DNA of 49,460 nt from Gallionellales bacterium GWA2_60_142 (GCA_001801085.1 MGWR01000035.1:1-49460), one strand, 5' to 3'. Numbered from the stretch's first letter, positions 33,308 through 42,482 are shown. Numbers and translations are program-made. The notes: generated from the sequence alone by a model not told the origin.

Positions 33308-33333
33308 ACAGGGGAGACCGAAGTCTCCCCTGT
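33308..33333 (-). terminator. terminator module copy B (cUUCGg loop)
   Basis: A perfect 11-bp stem ACAGGGGAGAC/GTCTCCCCTGT with the stable C(UUCG)G tetraloop on the minus strand, followed by a run of T (eight A at 33301-33308 on the plus strand). It ends the 33639-33382 gene. Confidence 0.93.
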
Positions 33334-33381
33334 TTATACATCAGCTTTTGTGTGATGGGGCGGACAGGCCTTGGTCTATCC

Positions 33382-33639
33382 TTAGAAGAAGGCTTTCAGT
33401 ATCAAAGCCACGATGCCGCCCAGCACGATGCCCAACATATATTTGTGCATTTGCAGTTCCATTTTGATAGGCGTGAGTTCTTTCTGCAGCGTTAGCTCAA
33501 GGTCCACTTTGGTTAACAACTCTTGATCCGCCGCAGCCCCTTGATAGGCGGTAGTAATTCCTTTTGCCTTTTCTTCATCGAAGCCACTTTTCTTGAGTGT
33601 TTCAACGAACTTTAAGGTATCGAATGTAACGGTGCTCAT
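33382..33639 (-). CDS. small DUF1640-like coiled-coil membrane protein
   Basis: This 85-residue protein begins with FDTLKFVETLKKSGFDEEKAKG, followed by a long helix (LLTKVDLELTLQKELTPIKM) and one C-terminal TM helix (MLGIVLGGIVALILKAFF). This is the layout of DUF1640/CCDC90-like proteins, which are related to mitochondrial calcium-uniporter regulators, but the bacterial function is not known. The start at 33639 is chosen because GGGAG lies about six bases before it; the frame is open four codons further. It has its own UUCG-loop terminator and no operon partners. Confidence 0.75.
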   Translation of the reverse strand: MSTVTFDTLKFVETLKKSGFDEEKAKGITTAYQGAAADQELLTKVDLELTLQKELTPIKMELQMHKYMLGIVLGGIVALILKAFF

Positions 33640-33699
33640 GGCTGCTCCCAATTCAATTTCAGTAGGTGCAGTGTAACAAATTTAAGCAAAAACAAGCGC

Positions 33700-33731
33700 A
33701 AAAAAACAGGGGAGACCGAAGTCTCCCCTGT
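33700..33731 (-). terminator. terminator module copy C (cUUCGg loop)
   Basis: Same 11-bp stem and UUCG loop as copy B with a T-run on the minus strand, 68 bp after the stop codon of the cytochrome gene. The flanking 60 bp towards the gene is also shared with copy A. Confidence 0.93.
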
Positions 33732-33798
33732 TCATTACTTCATCAGCTTTTGTGTGATGGGTCTCGGCTAAGCCTCAACCCATCCTACTCTGGCTAAC

Positions 33799-35049
33799 TT
33801 ACCATGCAGCTTCCAGCAGGAACGTGGTCAGGGAATTGCCCTGAGCTGCTGTACGAGCGCCACCGCTGTATGCGGAGTAGTTCAGGTGCAGAGCTACGTT
33901 CTGTGTCAGGTCGTACACTGCAGCAACGGAGACAGCGTCGTCGTTGTTGTTCAGCAGCGCGCCATTGTCAGCAGCGCGGTATGCTGCGCCCAGGTGCAGG
34001 GTGTGCGGGATCACGCTGTAGTCTGCGCCGATGGTCCATGCAGTGCGTGCATTTGGGGCGGCGTTGTACGCGTTGCCAACCAGTGCGCCAACTGCGGTGC
34101 CAGGAGCACGGGCGTAAGTTGCGTAAATGCCCAGATCCTTGCCGCCGGCTTGACCGTGAGCTTGGAAGTCCAGCGAGCTAGCCTTGGTGTCGACTTGAGT
34201 CAGCAGACCGCCAGTGCCGCCGGATGTCCAGCTGGTGCCGCTGGTGAATGCTGCACCGATGTGCATGTTCCAGTCGCCCATGGTTGGGGTCGCAGCGATA
34301 CGCAGGAAGTTGGAGCGCAGTTGCGGCGAAGTCGCGCCAGCAGCAGCAGCGAAGTCAGGAGCAAAACGAGTCAGGTTGATGTAACCCATGTCGCCCTTGA
34401 CTACGAATGCCAGGCCGGTTGCAGCGCCTGCACCGTTACCCACATATTGCATAGCGGAGATTTCAGCACGGTGTTCCATCCAGCGGATGCCACGCACCAT
34501 ACCGGTGCTGGACTCGTCGTAGCCGTAAGCCACGCCCAGAGCGTCGGTCAGGAACGGGATCACGGACAGCTTAGCTGCGCCCATGTCGAATACGATAGGC
34601 ATCTTGAAGCCGGCAACGATACCGCCCAGAGGGCCGCCAACCACGTTGTTTTCCATCATGAAGCCGATGTTCTCAGCGACACGGCCGCCGAAGAACAGGC
34701 TGAACTCGTCAGGGATCTGCCACTGGCCGCTGTTGGTGGTGGTGCCGGAAACGGTGCCAACTGGATCGATGCCGTTAGACTTCTGGTAACGAGCCTTCAG
34801 CAACAGCGCTGCGTTCAGGGTAGCCGGGATGGACAGGTGTTCGCCTTCCACTTTTTCCTGCGCGCCCATCATGGTGTAGCCGGCGGCCTTGAATGCCTGA
34901 CCGAAGCCGTTCAGGACCGGGTAGTGTTGCTGGTGGCAAGCGTTACAAGCCATGCCAGTTTGACGTGCAAATGCTGGAACAGCGGATGCTTCCGGTGCGA
35001 ACGCGGCAGCAGCCATCACGCCAGCGATAGAGAGAACGATCTTCTTCAT
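33799..35049 (-). CDS. outer-membrane monoheme cytochrome-porin candidate (Cyc2-like)
   Basis: This 416-residue secreted protein has a Sec signal peptide (cleavage after ASA, about residue 23), one c-type haem site Cys35-Asn-Ala-Cys38-His39 close to the mature N-terminus (FARQTGMACNACH), and then about 360 residues of alternating, glycine- and aromatic-rich strands ending in Trp, as expected of an outer-membrane beta-barrel. A single N-terminal haem fused to a porin is the plan of Cyc2, the Fe(II) oxidase of iron-oxidising bacteria; the P-x-LN-x-FG-x-x-F motif after the haem also fits. I cannot tell it from related cytochrome-porins of other function. A near-consensus sigma-70 promoter and strong terminator suggest high, constitutive expression as one gene. 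Confidence 0.72.
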   Translation of the reverse strand: MKKIVLSIAGVMAAAAFAPEASAVPAFARQTGMACNACHQQHYPVLNGFGQAFKAAGYTMMGAQEKVEGEHLSIPATLNAALLLKARYQKSNGIDPVGTVSGTTTNSGQWQIPDEFSLFFGGRVAENIGFMMENNVVGGPLGGIVAGFKMPIVFDMGAAKLSVIPFLTDALGVAYGYDESSTGMVRGIRWMEHRAEISAMQYVGNGAGAATGLAFVVKGDMGYINLTRFAPDFAAAAGATSPQLRSNFLRIAATPTMGDWNMHIGAAFTSGTSWTSGGTGGLLTQVDTKASSLDFQAHGQAGGKDLGIYATYARAPGTAVGALVGNAYNAAPNARTAWTIGADYSVIPHTLHLGAAYRAADNGALLNNNDDAVSVAAVYDLTQNVALHLNYSAYSGGARTAAQGNSLTTFLLEAAW

Positions 35050-35140
35050 GTGTTTTCCTCTGGTTTTAAAGTTGATTAACGTTATACAACTTGATTTTAT
35101 CAGTGACTGCAAGACCTCCCTGCTTTCACTGGGGACGGAC

Positions 35141-35168
35141 TTTATAGAAACGCGGGAAGCGCTGTCAA
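35141..35168 (-). promoter_or_regulatory. strong sigma-70 promoter of the cytochrome-porin gene
   Basis: On the minus strand TTGACA (35163-35168) and TATAAA (35141-35146) are 16 bases apart. Transcription would start near 35134 and give an 85-base leader before the ATG, which has GAGGA at good distance. Confidence 0.85.
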
Positions 35169-35210
35169 AGGTTTGTCCGGTCGGTGTGGTTTTTTTGCAA
35201 CACATTCGAC

Positions 35211-37010
35211 TTACCTGTTCGTTTCCGAATTCCCCAAGACTTCCAGAAGCGGTCCCAAATGCTGTTCATAGCGCCGCCAGCGCTCGATCGATGATTTGTA
35301 AACGGGCTTGCGGACTTGCGCCACGCTGGCGGTGCGCACGGATCGTTCAGTCTTGTGGAAATCAAGGCAGATGGGATCCCACTTCAGGCCGCAATATTCA
35401 ATCAGGCGCTGCGCTGCTGTCTCCTGATTCGTTACGATGTCTTCATACTGGACTTCGATGAACGCGCCGGGCGGAAGCGTTTGGCGCCAATATTCCATCA
35501 GGCGTGTGTAGTTGACGTAGTATCGGCCCAATTCGGCAAGGTCATAGGAGAACTTGACGTTCTGGTTGGAAAAGGCCTTGGTGAAGCAGGACAGGCAGGT
35601 ATCTACCGGGTTGCGTTTGACGTGGATGATCTTCGCGTTCGGCATCATCAGGCGTATCAAGCCGAGTGCAAGGAAATTCTGGGGCATCTTGTCGGTGATG
35701 CGCCGTGCTTCTGGCGCATGCCGGCGCAATGTTTGCACATATTCCCCGCTCCAGGATGACAGCCGCTCGCGGTCGAGCAGCTTCCAACTTTCGGGGGAGG
35801 GGAGGTCGGCGATATCGCGGCGAGCTATCTCTAACAATGTTGATAGCTCTCCTGCACCATAGACATCGGGGTGGCTGGCGACGATCTGCTCCGTTAATGT
35901 AGTTCCGGACCGCGGCATGCCGATTACGAAGATCGGGACATCGGACTCATTGCCTCCACCCGTCAGCCTTTCCCCGAGTGTCCGGTCGAATGTCCGCATA
36001 ATCTGATCGAATATTTTCGTATCGTCCTGTGCGTTGTATTCGAAGGTCGATCGTTTCAGGCGGCAGCCTTCGGCAAAATGCGCAAATGCCTGATCATGGT
36101 CGCCGAGGTCGTCGTAACTTTTTCCCAGGCCGAAATGCAAACAAATGGCATCGTTCGACGTTAGCTGAATTTTGCCTGCCTTCATTTGGTTCGACATCGC
36201 GACCAGCGCCTCGAAATCGCTGTCGCCTTCCCTTACTTTCTTTATGGAGACTAGCGAGAAACGAGGCATCACATAATCGGGTTTGATTGCCAATGCGCGG
36301 CGATAGTAAACCTCGGCTTCTGCGAATTTTCCTTGCTCGTCCAGCGTTCCCCCCAGGCTGCTGTTGGCTTCTGCGGAATTTGGATTGATTTGCAATGCCC
36401 GTTCGAGCTGTTTAACAGCTTCGTTGTGCAAGTCTTGCGTTTTAAGAACGGAAGACAAATTCACATAAGCTTCGATATTTTTGGGGTCTATTTCAATAGC
36501 CTTCTTAAGGCAACTCGCTGCTTCTGAATAGCGCTCCTGCCGATTGAGAACTTGCCCCAAGTTGTAGTGGGCATCGCCATATTCCGGTGCGATCCGGAGG
36601 GCGCTACGAAACCACGATTCAGCCTCTTGCAGCATTTCCTGCTTCGCGAGTCGGTCGCCCAGATTGTTGTGTACCTGAGAATCTCGTGGCAGCAAAAGTG
36701 CGGCTCGTTGCAGGGCCTGGAGGTCATCCTTTCCTTGCATTGCAAGCGCGGCACTTAATATCTTCCAGCCAAACCCCGAATTCGGATAGCGCCCGAGCAA
36801 CAGGTTGGCCTGGATTTCCAGTTCGGCATAGCGCCTTGCCTGATACAGTGCAATCAAGTGGTTTTGTTCGTTTGCGGTTGGTTCCTTGGCGAGGGGCTGT
36901 TCCCTCCCTGTTTGCTGACGATCTGTCCCAGCCTGGGATAGGCTGGAGCAGCAGTGTTTGTATTTTTTCCCGCTGCCGCAGGGGCATGGATCGTTTCTGC
37001 CAGGCTTCAC
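35211..37010 (-). CDS. SEC-C motif / TPR / sulfotransferase fusion protein
   Basis: This 599-residue protein joins three modules. Residues 4-21 are a zinc-binding SEC-C motif ([15 protein letters not shown]), as at the end of SecA. From about 50 to 320 there are at least five TPR repeats (for example [15 protein letters not shown] and [20 protein letters not shown]). The C-terminal 260 residues are a sulfotransferase domain with the PAPS 5'-phosphosulfate loop [14 protein letters not shown] and the 3'-phosphate segment [16 protein letters not shown]-sulfotransferases modify proteins or polysaccharides; the acceptor here is unknown. The start is GTG at 37010, with GAGGA upstream. It is divergent from glyA. 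Confidence 0.88.
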   Translation of the reverse strand: MKPGRNDPCPCGSGKKYKHCCSSLSQAGTDRQQTGREQPLAKEPTANEQNHLIALYQARRYAELEIQANLLLGRYPNSGFGWKILSAALAMQGKDDLQALQRAALLLPRDSQVHNNLGDRLAKQEMLQEAESWFRSALRIAPEYGDAHYNLGQVLNRQERYSEAASCLKKAIEIDPKNIEAYVNLSSVLKTQDLHNEAVKQLERALQINPNSAEANSSLGGTLDEQGKFAEAEVYYRRALAIKPDYVMPRFSLVSIKKVREGDSDFEALVAMSNQMKAGKIQLTSNDAICLHFGLGKSYDDLGDHDQAFAHFAEGCRLKRSTFEYNAQDDTKIFDQIMRTFDRTLGERLTGGGNESDVPIFVIGMPRSGTTLTEQIVASHPDVYGAGELSTLLEIARRDIADLPSPESWKLLDRERLSSWSGEYVQTLRRHAPEARRITDKMPQNFLALGLIRLMMPNAKIIHVKRNPVDTCLSCFTKAFSNQNVKFSYDLAELGRYYVNYTRLMEYWRQTLPPGAFIEVQYEDIVTNQETAAQRLIEYCGLKWDPICLDFHKTERSVRTASVAQVRKPVYKSSIERWRRYEQHLGPLLEVLGNSETNR

Positions 37011-37120
37011 GTTTTTTATCCTCGGTATTTGATTTTTCGGCGCGGATTTTACCGTTACTTGTTCTGGCTCGCTGTTGTTCGTGCGGCAATCGAGGGGGAA
37101 TGTATCGCGAACAGGCCGCG

Positions 37121-37129
37121 TGTTAGAAT
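37121..37129 (+). promoter_or_regulatory. extended -10 promoter of glyA
   Basis: TGTTAGAAT fits the extended -10 pattern TGnTAnAAT; no good -35 box is seen, as is common for this class. It lies about 60 bp before the glyA ATG. Confidence 0.5.
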
Positions 37130-37187
37130 GCGCGCCTTTCAGATTTCGAGCTTTTACACATTTTCTTTACCTTTAGGAATATTCGCC

Positions 37188-38435
37188 ATGTTCTCCAGAA
37201 AAAACACTATCGCTACCGTTGACCCGGAACTGTGGGCCGCAATTCAGAATGAGACGCGCCGCCAGGAAGATCACATCGAGCTGATCGCCTCGGAAAACTA
37301 CACCAGCCCCGCAGTGATGGAGGCGCAGGGCAGCCAGTTGACCAACAAGTATGCCGAGGGTTATCCGGGCAAGCGTTATTACGGTGGTTGCGAGTATGTG
37401 GATGTGGCGGAGCAACTGGCGATCGATCGCGTCAAGGCGCTGTTCGGCGCGGAATACGCCAACGTGCAGCCGAACTCCGGTTCGCAGGCGAACCAGGCGG
37501 TGTACATGGCGGTGCTGAAGCCTGGCGACACCATCCTCGGTTTGTCGCTGGCGCACGGCGGTCACCTGACTCACGGCGCGTCGGTCAACGCTAGCGGCAA
37601 GCTGTACAACGCGATCCAGTACGGTCTGAACGACAAGGAAGAGATCGATTACGACCAGGTTCAGGCATTGGCTACTGCGCACAAGCCGAAGATGATCGTC
37701 GCGGGCGCATCCGCTTATTCGCTGGTGATCGACTGGAAGCGTTTCCGCGAGATCGCCGACAGCGTCGGCGCGTATCTGTTCGTGGACATGGCTCACTATG
37801 CCGGTCTGATCGCGGCTGGCGTATATCCCAGCCCGGTCGGCATCGCCGACTTCGTTACCAGCACCACGCACAAGACGCTGCGCGGCCCGCGCGGCGGCAT
37901 TATTCTGGCCAAGGCCGAGTTCGAGAAAGTGCTGAACTCGGCGATTTTTCCCGGCATCCAGGGCGGCCCGCTGATGCACGTGATCGCCGGCAAGGCGGTG
38001 GCGTTCAAGGAAGCGGCAAGCAAGGAATTCAAGGCTTATCAGATTCAGGTAGTGGAGAATGCGCGCGTGATGTCGAAGGTATTGCAGGAGCGTGGCTTGC
38101 GCATCGTGTCCGGTCGCACCGATAGCCATGTGTTCCTGGTCGATCTGCAAGCCAAGCACATCACCGGCAAGGATGCCGAGGCCGCACTGGGCCGCGCGCA
38201 TATCACCGTCAACAAGAACGCGATCCCGAACGATCCGCAGAAGCCATTCGTCACCTCCGGCATCCGCATCGGCAGCCCGGCGATGACCACACGCGGTTTC
38301 AAGGAACTCGAAGCCGAAAAGCTCGCCCACCTGATCGCCGACGTGCTGGACGCGCCGACCGACGACGCCGTGATCGCACGTGTCGTCGGCGAGGTGAAGA
38401 AGCTGACGGCGCAGTTCCCCGTTTACGGAGCCTAA
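37188..38435 (+). CDS. glyA: serine hydroxymethyltransferase
   Basis: GlyA interconverts serine and glycine with tetrahydrofolate and is the main source of one-carbon units. The 415-residue PLP enzyme has the family blocks [34 protein letters not shown], the cofactor lysine in [14 protein letters not shown], and [17 protein letters not shown]. The start at 37188 gives the normal N-terminus ([16 protein letters not shown]) with AGGA upstream; the frame is open much further upstream but only as noise. It heads the glyA-nrdR-ribD order usual in betaproteobacteria. Confidence 0.97.
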   Translation: MFSRKNTIATVDPELWAAIQNETRRQEDHIELIASENYTSPAVMEAQGSQLTNKYAEGYPGKRYYGGCEYVDVAEQLAIDRVKALFGAEYANVQPNSGSQANQAVYMAVLKPGDTILGLSLAHGGHLTHGASVNASGKLYNAIQYGLNDKEEIDYDQVQALATAHKPKMIVAGASAYSLVIDWKRFREIADSVGAYLFVDMAHYAGLIAAGVYPSPVGIADFVTSTTHKTLRGPRGGIILAKAEFEKVLNSAIFPGIQGGPLMHVIAGKAVAFKEAASKEFKAYQIQVVENARVMSKVLQERGLRIVSGRTDSHVFLVDLQAKHITGKDAEAALGRAHITVNKNAIPNDPQKPFVTSGIRIGSPAMTTRGFKELEAEKLAHLIADVLDAPTDDAVIARVVGEVKKLTAQFPVYGA

Positions 38436-38455
38436 TTAGGGTTGTCGGTTCGTTT

Positions 38456-38600
38456 CGAACACCTCTGGAAATCGTAGCGAGCAAGCCCGAGTGCAAGGAG
38501 CCGCGCAGTGAATGACGAGACATACCTGAAGGGTAGGCGAGGAATGAACGAGCACGCGACGCCGCAATCGGGCTGCGCAGTAGATTTATAGAGGTGTTCG
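38456..38600. repeat. 145-bp structured element between glyA and nrdR
   Basis: It is bounded by near-perfect 18-bp inverted ends: CGAACACCTCTGGAAATC (38456-38473) and GATTTATAGAGGTGTTCG (38583-38600), 16 of 18 pairs. Inner complementary parts include AGCCCGA and TCGGGCT. The right end touches the nrdR ATG and supplies its AGAGG ribosome site. It could be a MITE-like repeat or a structured RNA leader. Confidence 0.7.
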
Positions 38601-39083
38601 ATGAAATGTCCGTTCTGTAAAGGCGAGGACACCCAAGTGGTGGATACTCGCGAAAGCGAGGAAGGCGACAGCATACGTCGCCGCCGCCGTTGCCTGTCTT
38701 GCGACAAGCGTTTTACCACCTACGAGACGGTGGAGTTGCGCATGCCGCAGGTGGTCAAGCAGAACGGCATCCGCAGCGAATTCAGTGCGGACAAGCTGCG
38801 CACCAGTTTCACCCGCGCGCTGCACAAGCGTCCGGTGCCGACCGAGCTGGTGGACGCGGCGATAGACCATGTGACGCAGAAGATATTCGCGCTCGGCGAG
38901 CGCGAGATCGGTTCGCGCCAGATCGGCGAGATGGTGATGAAGGAGCTGCTCAAGCTCGACAAGGTCGCCTACATTCGCTTCGCCTCGGTGTACAAGAGCT
39001 TCGAGGATGTGGACGATTTCGCCGATGCGGTGGATGCGGTGCGCAAGACGCCGGCAAGGCGTACGGCGGCGAAGAAGCCCTGA
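38601..39083 (+). CDS. nrdR: transcriptional repressor NrdR
   Basis: NrdR is a nucleotide-sensing repressor of ribonucleotide reductase genes. The 160-residue protein has the N-terminal zinc ribbon ([16 protein letters not shown] and [14 protein letters not shown]) and the ATP-cone domain (from about residue 50: [19 protein letters not shown] through [15 protein letters not shown]). Length is normal. The ATG follows the inverted-repeat element directly, with AGAGG at six bases. The ribD start is two bases after its stop. Confidence 0.97.
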   Translation: MKCPFCKGEDTQVVDTRESEEGDSIRRRRRCLSCDKRFTTYETVELRMPQVVKQNGIRSEFSADKLRTSFTRALHKRPVPTELVDAAIDHVTQKIFALGEREIGSRQIGEMVMKELLKLDKVAYIRFASVYKSFEDVDDFADAVDAVRKTPARRTAAKKP

Positions 39084-39085
39084 TC

Positions 39086-40219
39086 ATGCTGGCTGCCGTA
39101 GACAGTCGCTGGATGGCTCAGGCGCTGCGGTTGGCCGAGCGCGGTCTGTACACCACCAGCCCGAATCCGCGTGTCGGTTGCGTGCTGGTGAAAGCGGGTG
39201 CGGTCATCGGCGAAGGTTGGCACGAGCGTGCCGGCGAGCCGCATGCCGAGGTGCATGCGTTGCGCGAGGCAAATGATGCGGCACGCGGCGCGACGGCCTA
39301 TGTGACGCTGGAGCCTTGCAGCCACCACGGGCGCACGCCGCCTTGCGCCGATGCGCTGATAGCGGCGGGTGTGGCGCGTGTCGTGATCGCGATGCAAGAC
39401 CTGAATCCTTTGGTCGCGGGGCAGGGTATCGCCAAGTTGCGTGCGGCAGGAATCGAAGTCGAATGCGGTCTGATGGAGGCTGCGGCGCGCGAACTGAACA
39501 TCGGTTTCTGCGCACGCATGACGCGCGGCAGGCCGTGGGTCAGGAGCAAAGTCGGCATGAGCCTGGATGGGCGCACCGCGCTGGCCAACGGCGTCAGCCA
39601 GTGGATCACCGGCCCGGCGGCGCGGCAGGATGTGCAGCATTGGCGCGCGCGTTCCTGCGCGGTGCTGACCGGCATCGGTACGGTGCTGGCGGACGATCCG
39701 CAGTTGAACGTGCGCGATATTGCCGTCGAACGTCAGCCGTTGCGCGTGGTGCTGGACAGCAAGCTGCAAACGCCGCTATCGGCGCACATGCTGCAATCAC
39801 TCCCCTCTCTCGCAAGCGGGAGAGGGGTTGGGGGTGAGGGGCGAATTTTGATCTACACCGCCCTGCGGGATGCAGAGAAGATCGCCGCGCTGGAACAGAC
39901 GGGCGCTACGGTCTGCGTGTCGCCGGATGCGGCAGGACAGGTAGATTTGATTGCAGTATTGAGCGACTTGGCACAACGCGGTATCAATGAAGTGCTGGTG
40001 GAAGCGGGCAGCACGCTGAACGGCGCGCTGCTCAAGGCAGGATTGGTGGATGAGTTGTTGCTGTATGTCGCGCCGCAGTTGCTGGGCGATATGGCGCGCG
40101 GCATTGCAGCATTGGGCGAGTTGACTGCGCTGGATCAGCGCGTCGATCTCGAATGGCAGGATGTGCGCCGAGTCGGTAACGACTTGCGCATCACGGCGAA
40201 GGTGAAAAGAAATGTGTAG
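39086..40219 (+). CDS. ribD: bifunctional riboflavin deaminase/reductase RibD
   Basis: RibD carries out the second and third steps of riboflavin synthesis: deamination and side-chain reduction of the pyrimidine intermediate. The 377-residue protein has the zinc deaminase motifs PHAEVHAL and PCSHHGRTPPCADALI and the reductase block VRSKVGMSLDGRTALANGVS. About 15 residues in the reductase domain (from QSLPSLASGRGVGGEG) are encoded by a palindromic repeat at 39799-39842, inserted in frame at a loop just before the LIYTALRDAEK strand. The start is two bases after nrdR. Confidence 0.95.
   Translation: MLAAVDSRWMAQALRLAERGLYTTSPNPRVGCVLVKAGAVIGEGWHERAGEPHAEVHALREANDAARGATAYVTLEPCSHHGRTPPCADALIAAGVARVVIAMQDLNPLVAGQGIAKLRAAGIEVECGLMEAAARELNIGFCARMTRGRPWVRSKVGMSLDGRTALANGVSQWITGPAARQDVQHWRARSCAVLTGIGTVLADDPQLNVRDIAVERQPLRVVLDSKLQTPLSAHMLQSLPSLASGRGVGGEGRILIYTALRDAEKIAALEQTGATVCVSPDAAGQVDLIAVLSDLAQRGINEVLVEAGSTLNGALLKAGLVDELLLYVAPQLLGDMARGIAALGELTALDQRVDLEWQDVRRVGNDLRITAKVKRNV
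39799..39842. repeat. palindromic repeat inserted in frame in ribD
   Basis: A CTCCCCTCTCTCGCAAGCGG-type palindrome (arms pair around CGCAAGCG) followed by a GTTGGGGGTGAGGGG tail, the common hairpin-plus-tail form of this repeat family. It is 44 bp and keeps the ribD frame open. Confidence 0.82.
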
Positions 40220-40306
40220 GGTGGGTTAGCTTTGCATAGCCAATCGACTTGGCTGACAAATGACATCAGCCAAGTCGCTGGTTAGGCCGCAGGCCGTAAC
40301 CCACCA
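40216..40306. repeat. GTAGGGTGGGT repeat, copy 4
   Basis: It begins GTAGGGTGGGTTAGC directly at the ribD stop and ends CCGTAACCCACC, with a central hairpin GACTTGGCTGA...TCAGCCAAGTC. It fills the ribD-ribE gap. Confidence 0.82.
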
Positions 40307-40330
40307 TGCATGATCGGAAATGGAGAGAGA

Positions 40331-40936
40331 ATGTTCAGCGGCATCATTGCAGATGTAGGTGTAATCAAATCCGCGCAGGATCGCGAAGGCGGCTTGCGCT
40401 TGACCGTCGCGACCGAAGCGCTCGGCATGGATGATGTGCAACTCGGCGACAGCATCGCGGTGAACGGCGTATGCCTGACCGTGGTTGCGCTGGACGGCAA
40501 CGACTTCACGGTCGATGTATCGCGCGAGACGTTGAGCTGCACCGTCGGGCTGGAAGCGCAGGGCCGACGCGTGAATCTGGAGAAGGCCTTGCGCCTGTCC
40601 GACCGGCTGGGCGGTCACTTGGTCAGCGGCCATGTCGATGGCGTGGGGGAAGTGGTGGCCTTCGACGACATCGGCGAGAGTTGGAAGCTGGTGGTGCGCG
40701 CGCCGCAGGAACTGGCGAAATTCATCGCACTGAAAGGTTCGATCACCATCAACGGCGTCAGCCTCACCGTCAACGAAGTGGAGGGCGCAGAGTTCAACAT
40801 CAACCTGATTCCGCACACGCTGAAGATGACGATGCTGAACGAACTGAAAGCGGGTACGCGCGTGAATCTGGAAATCGACCTGATCGCGCGCTACGTGGAA
40901 CGCATGATGAACGCAGAGAAAGAACAAACGAAATGA
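40331..40936 (+). CDS. ribE: riboflavin synthase, alpha chain type
   Basis: This enzyme dismutates two molecules of 6,7-dimethyl-8-ribityllumazine to riboflavin (the product is called RibC or RibE depending on the species). The 201-residue protein has the typical MFSGIIADVG start and two lumazine-binding barrels: the first with VNGVCLTVV and the second with INGVSLTVNEV, plus the GGHLVSGHVDGVG motif. The start at 40331 has GGAGAG upstream; an in-frame ATG 21 bases earlier is not conserved. It overlaps ribBX by four bases. Confidence 0.96.
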   Translation: MFSGIIADVGVIKSAQDREGGLRLTVATEALGMDDVQLGDSIAVNGVCLTVVALDGNDFTVDVSRETLSCTVGLEAQGRRVNLEKALRLSDRLGGHLVSGHVDGVGEVVAFDDIGESWKLVVRAPQELAKFIALKGSITINGVSLTVNEVEGAEFNINLIPHTLKMTMLNELKAGTRVNLEIDLIARYVERMMNAEKEQTK

Positions 40937-42033
40937 CCGACGTGGCACCGATACAGGAAATCATCGAAGAGATACGCGCCGGGCGCATGGTCGTGCTGGT
41001 GGACGAGGAAGATAGAGAGAACGAGGGCGATCTGGTGTTCGCCGCCGAGTTCGTCACGCCGGAAATGGTCAACTTCATGGCCAAGCACGGCCGCGGGCTG
41101 ATCTGCCTGACGCTGACGCAAGCGCATTGCGAGCAGTTGAATCTTCCGCTGATGGTGAGCGCGAACGGCCTGCCGCTGGCGACCAACTTTACCGTGTCCA
41201 TCGAGGCGGCGAGTGGGGTGACCACGGGTATCTCGGCCGCGGATCGCGCGCGCACGATACAGGTGGCAGCGAACAAGAATGCCAAGCCTTCCGACATCGT
41301 GCAGCCCGGACACATCTTCCCGCTGCGTGCGCAAAACGGCGGCGTGCTGGTGCGCGCCGGACACACCGAGGCGGGCTGCGACCTGGCGCAACTGGCCGGG
41401 CTGACGCCGGCATCCGTGATCTGCGAAATCCTCAAGGACGACGGCGAGATGGCGCGTCTGCCCGACCTGATCCCGTTTGCGAAACAGCATGGGCTGAAGA
41501 TCGGCACCATCGCCGACCTGATCGAATACCGCATCCACAACGAGACGCTGATCGAGCGCGTCGCGCGCCGCACTGTGCAGACCGCCTACGGCGAACTCGA
41601 CCTGGTGACCTACGTCGACAAGACCTCGCAGCGCACGCATCTGGCGCTGGTCAAGGGCGACATCCAGCCGCAGAACGAGACGCTGGTGCGCGTGCACGAG
41701 CCGCTGTCGGTGATCGACTTTCTCGAACAGGCGACTTACCCGAGCTCCACCAGCGTGCATGCCGCGCTGAGCCGGATCGCCGCATCGCCCGCCGGCGTAC
41801 TGGTGCTGATGCATCACGACGAGACTTCGGCCAGTCTGCTGGCGCGTGCCGCGGCGAAACCGGAGGCGCAGCATGCGCAGTGGGATCCGCGCAATTACGG
41901 CATCGGCGCGCAGATCCTGCGCGACCTCAACGTCGGCAAGATGTGTCTCATCGCCACCCCGCGCAAGCTGCCGAGCATGACCGGCTTCGGTCTGGAAGTG
42001 GTGCGTTACTGTCAAAACAAGGAAAAGCAATGA
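40933..42033 (+). CDS. ribB: 3,4-dihydroxy-2-butanone 4-phosphate synthase with degenerate GTP cyclohydrolase II domain (RibBX type)
   Basis: The N-terminal 200 residues are an intact DHBP synthase, with [16 protein letters not shown] and [16 protein letters not shown], which makes the four-carbon unit of riboflavin from ribulose 5-phosphate. The C-terminal 160 residues have the fold region of GTP cyclohydrolase II but lack its zinc cysteines (the place of the GSLRCDC motif reads [13 protein letters not shown]). This is the RibBX arrangement known in proteobacteria, which does not open GTP. A separate ribA must therefore exist elsewhere. The ATG overlaps the ribE stop and the end overlaps ribH, both by four bases. 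Confidence 0.93.
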   Translation: MTDVAPIQEIIEEIRAGRMVVLVDEEDRENEGDLVFAAEFVTPEMVNFMAKHGRGLICLTLTQAHCEQLNLPLMVSANGLPLATNFTVSIEAASGVTTGISAADRARTIQVAANKNAKPSDIVQPGHIFPLRAQNGGVLVRAGHTEAGCDLAQLAGLTPASVICEILKDDGEMARLPDLIPFAKQHGLKIGTIADLIEYRIHNETLIERVARRTVQTAYGELDLVTYVDKTSQRTHLALVKGDIQPQNETLVRVHEPLSVIDFLEQATYPSSTSVHAALSRIAASPAGVLVLMHHDETSASLLARAAAKPEAQHAQWDPRNYGIGAQILRDLNVGKMCLIATPRKLPSMTGFGLEVVRYCQNKEKQ

Positions 42034-42482
42034 AAGAACTGGAAAAGAATCTGGACGGCAAGGGCATGCGCATCGGCATCGTGCAGAGCCGCTTCAACAC
42101 CGAGGTGTGCGAAGGCTTGCTGGGCGCGTGTCGCGCGCAACTGGTGCAGCATGGCGTGGCGGAAGACGACATCACGCTGGCAACCGTGCCGGGCGCGCTG
42201 GAGATTTCGCTGGTGCTGCTGAGCATGGCCGAGACCGGCGAATACGATGCGCTGATCGCGCTGGGCGCGGTGATACGCGGCGACACCTACCACTTCGAGG
42301 TGGTGTCGAACGAATCGGCACGCTGCGTGGGCGATGTGCAACTGGTCACCCGTACGCCGATCGCCAATGCGATCCTGACCACCGATACCGACGAGCAAGC
42401 CATCGCGCGCATGCACATCAAGGGCGGCGAAGCCGCGCAGGTGGCAATCGAAATGGTCAACCTGCTGCGAGGCTTGGCGTGA
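42030..42482 (+). CDS. ribH: 6,7-dimethyl-8-ribityllumazine synthase
   Basis: RibH joins the pyrimidine and the four-carbon unit to form the lumazine precursor of riboflavin. The 150-residue protein has the substrate motifs [18 protein letters not shown] and [17 protein letters not shown], with the catalytic histidine in the last. Length is normal for the icosahedral or decameric enzymes. The ATG overlaps the ribBX stop by four bases and its own stop overlaps the GTG of nusB, so the riboflavin genes and nusB form one coupled operon. Confidence 0.97.
   Translation: MKELEKNLDGKGMRIGIVQSRFNTEVCEGLLGACRAQLVQHGVAEDDITLATVPGALEISLVLLSMAETGEYDALIALGAVIRGDTYHFEVVSNESARCVGDVQLVTRTPIANAILTTDTDEQAIARMHIKGGEAAQVAIEMVNLLRGLA

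Noticed and set aside
32608..33790. Possible CRISPR array from the repeated CAGGGGAGAC units
   Set aside because: There are only three copies, hundreds of bases apart with genes between, and each is a hairpin with a T-run, so they are terminators.
37011..37187. Glycine riboswitch upstream of glyA
   Set aside because: The leader from the predicted start is only about 50 bases, too short for the aptamer, and no conserved riboswitch core was seen.
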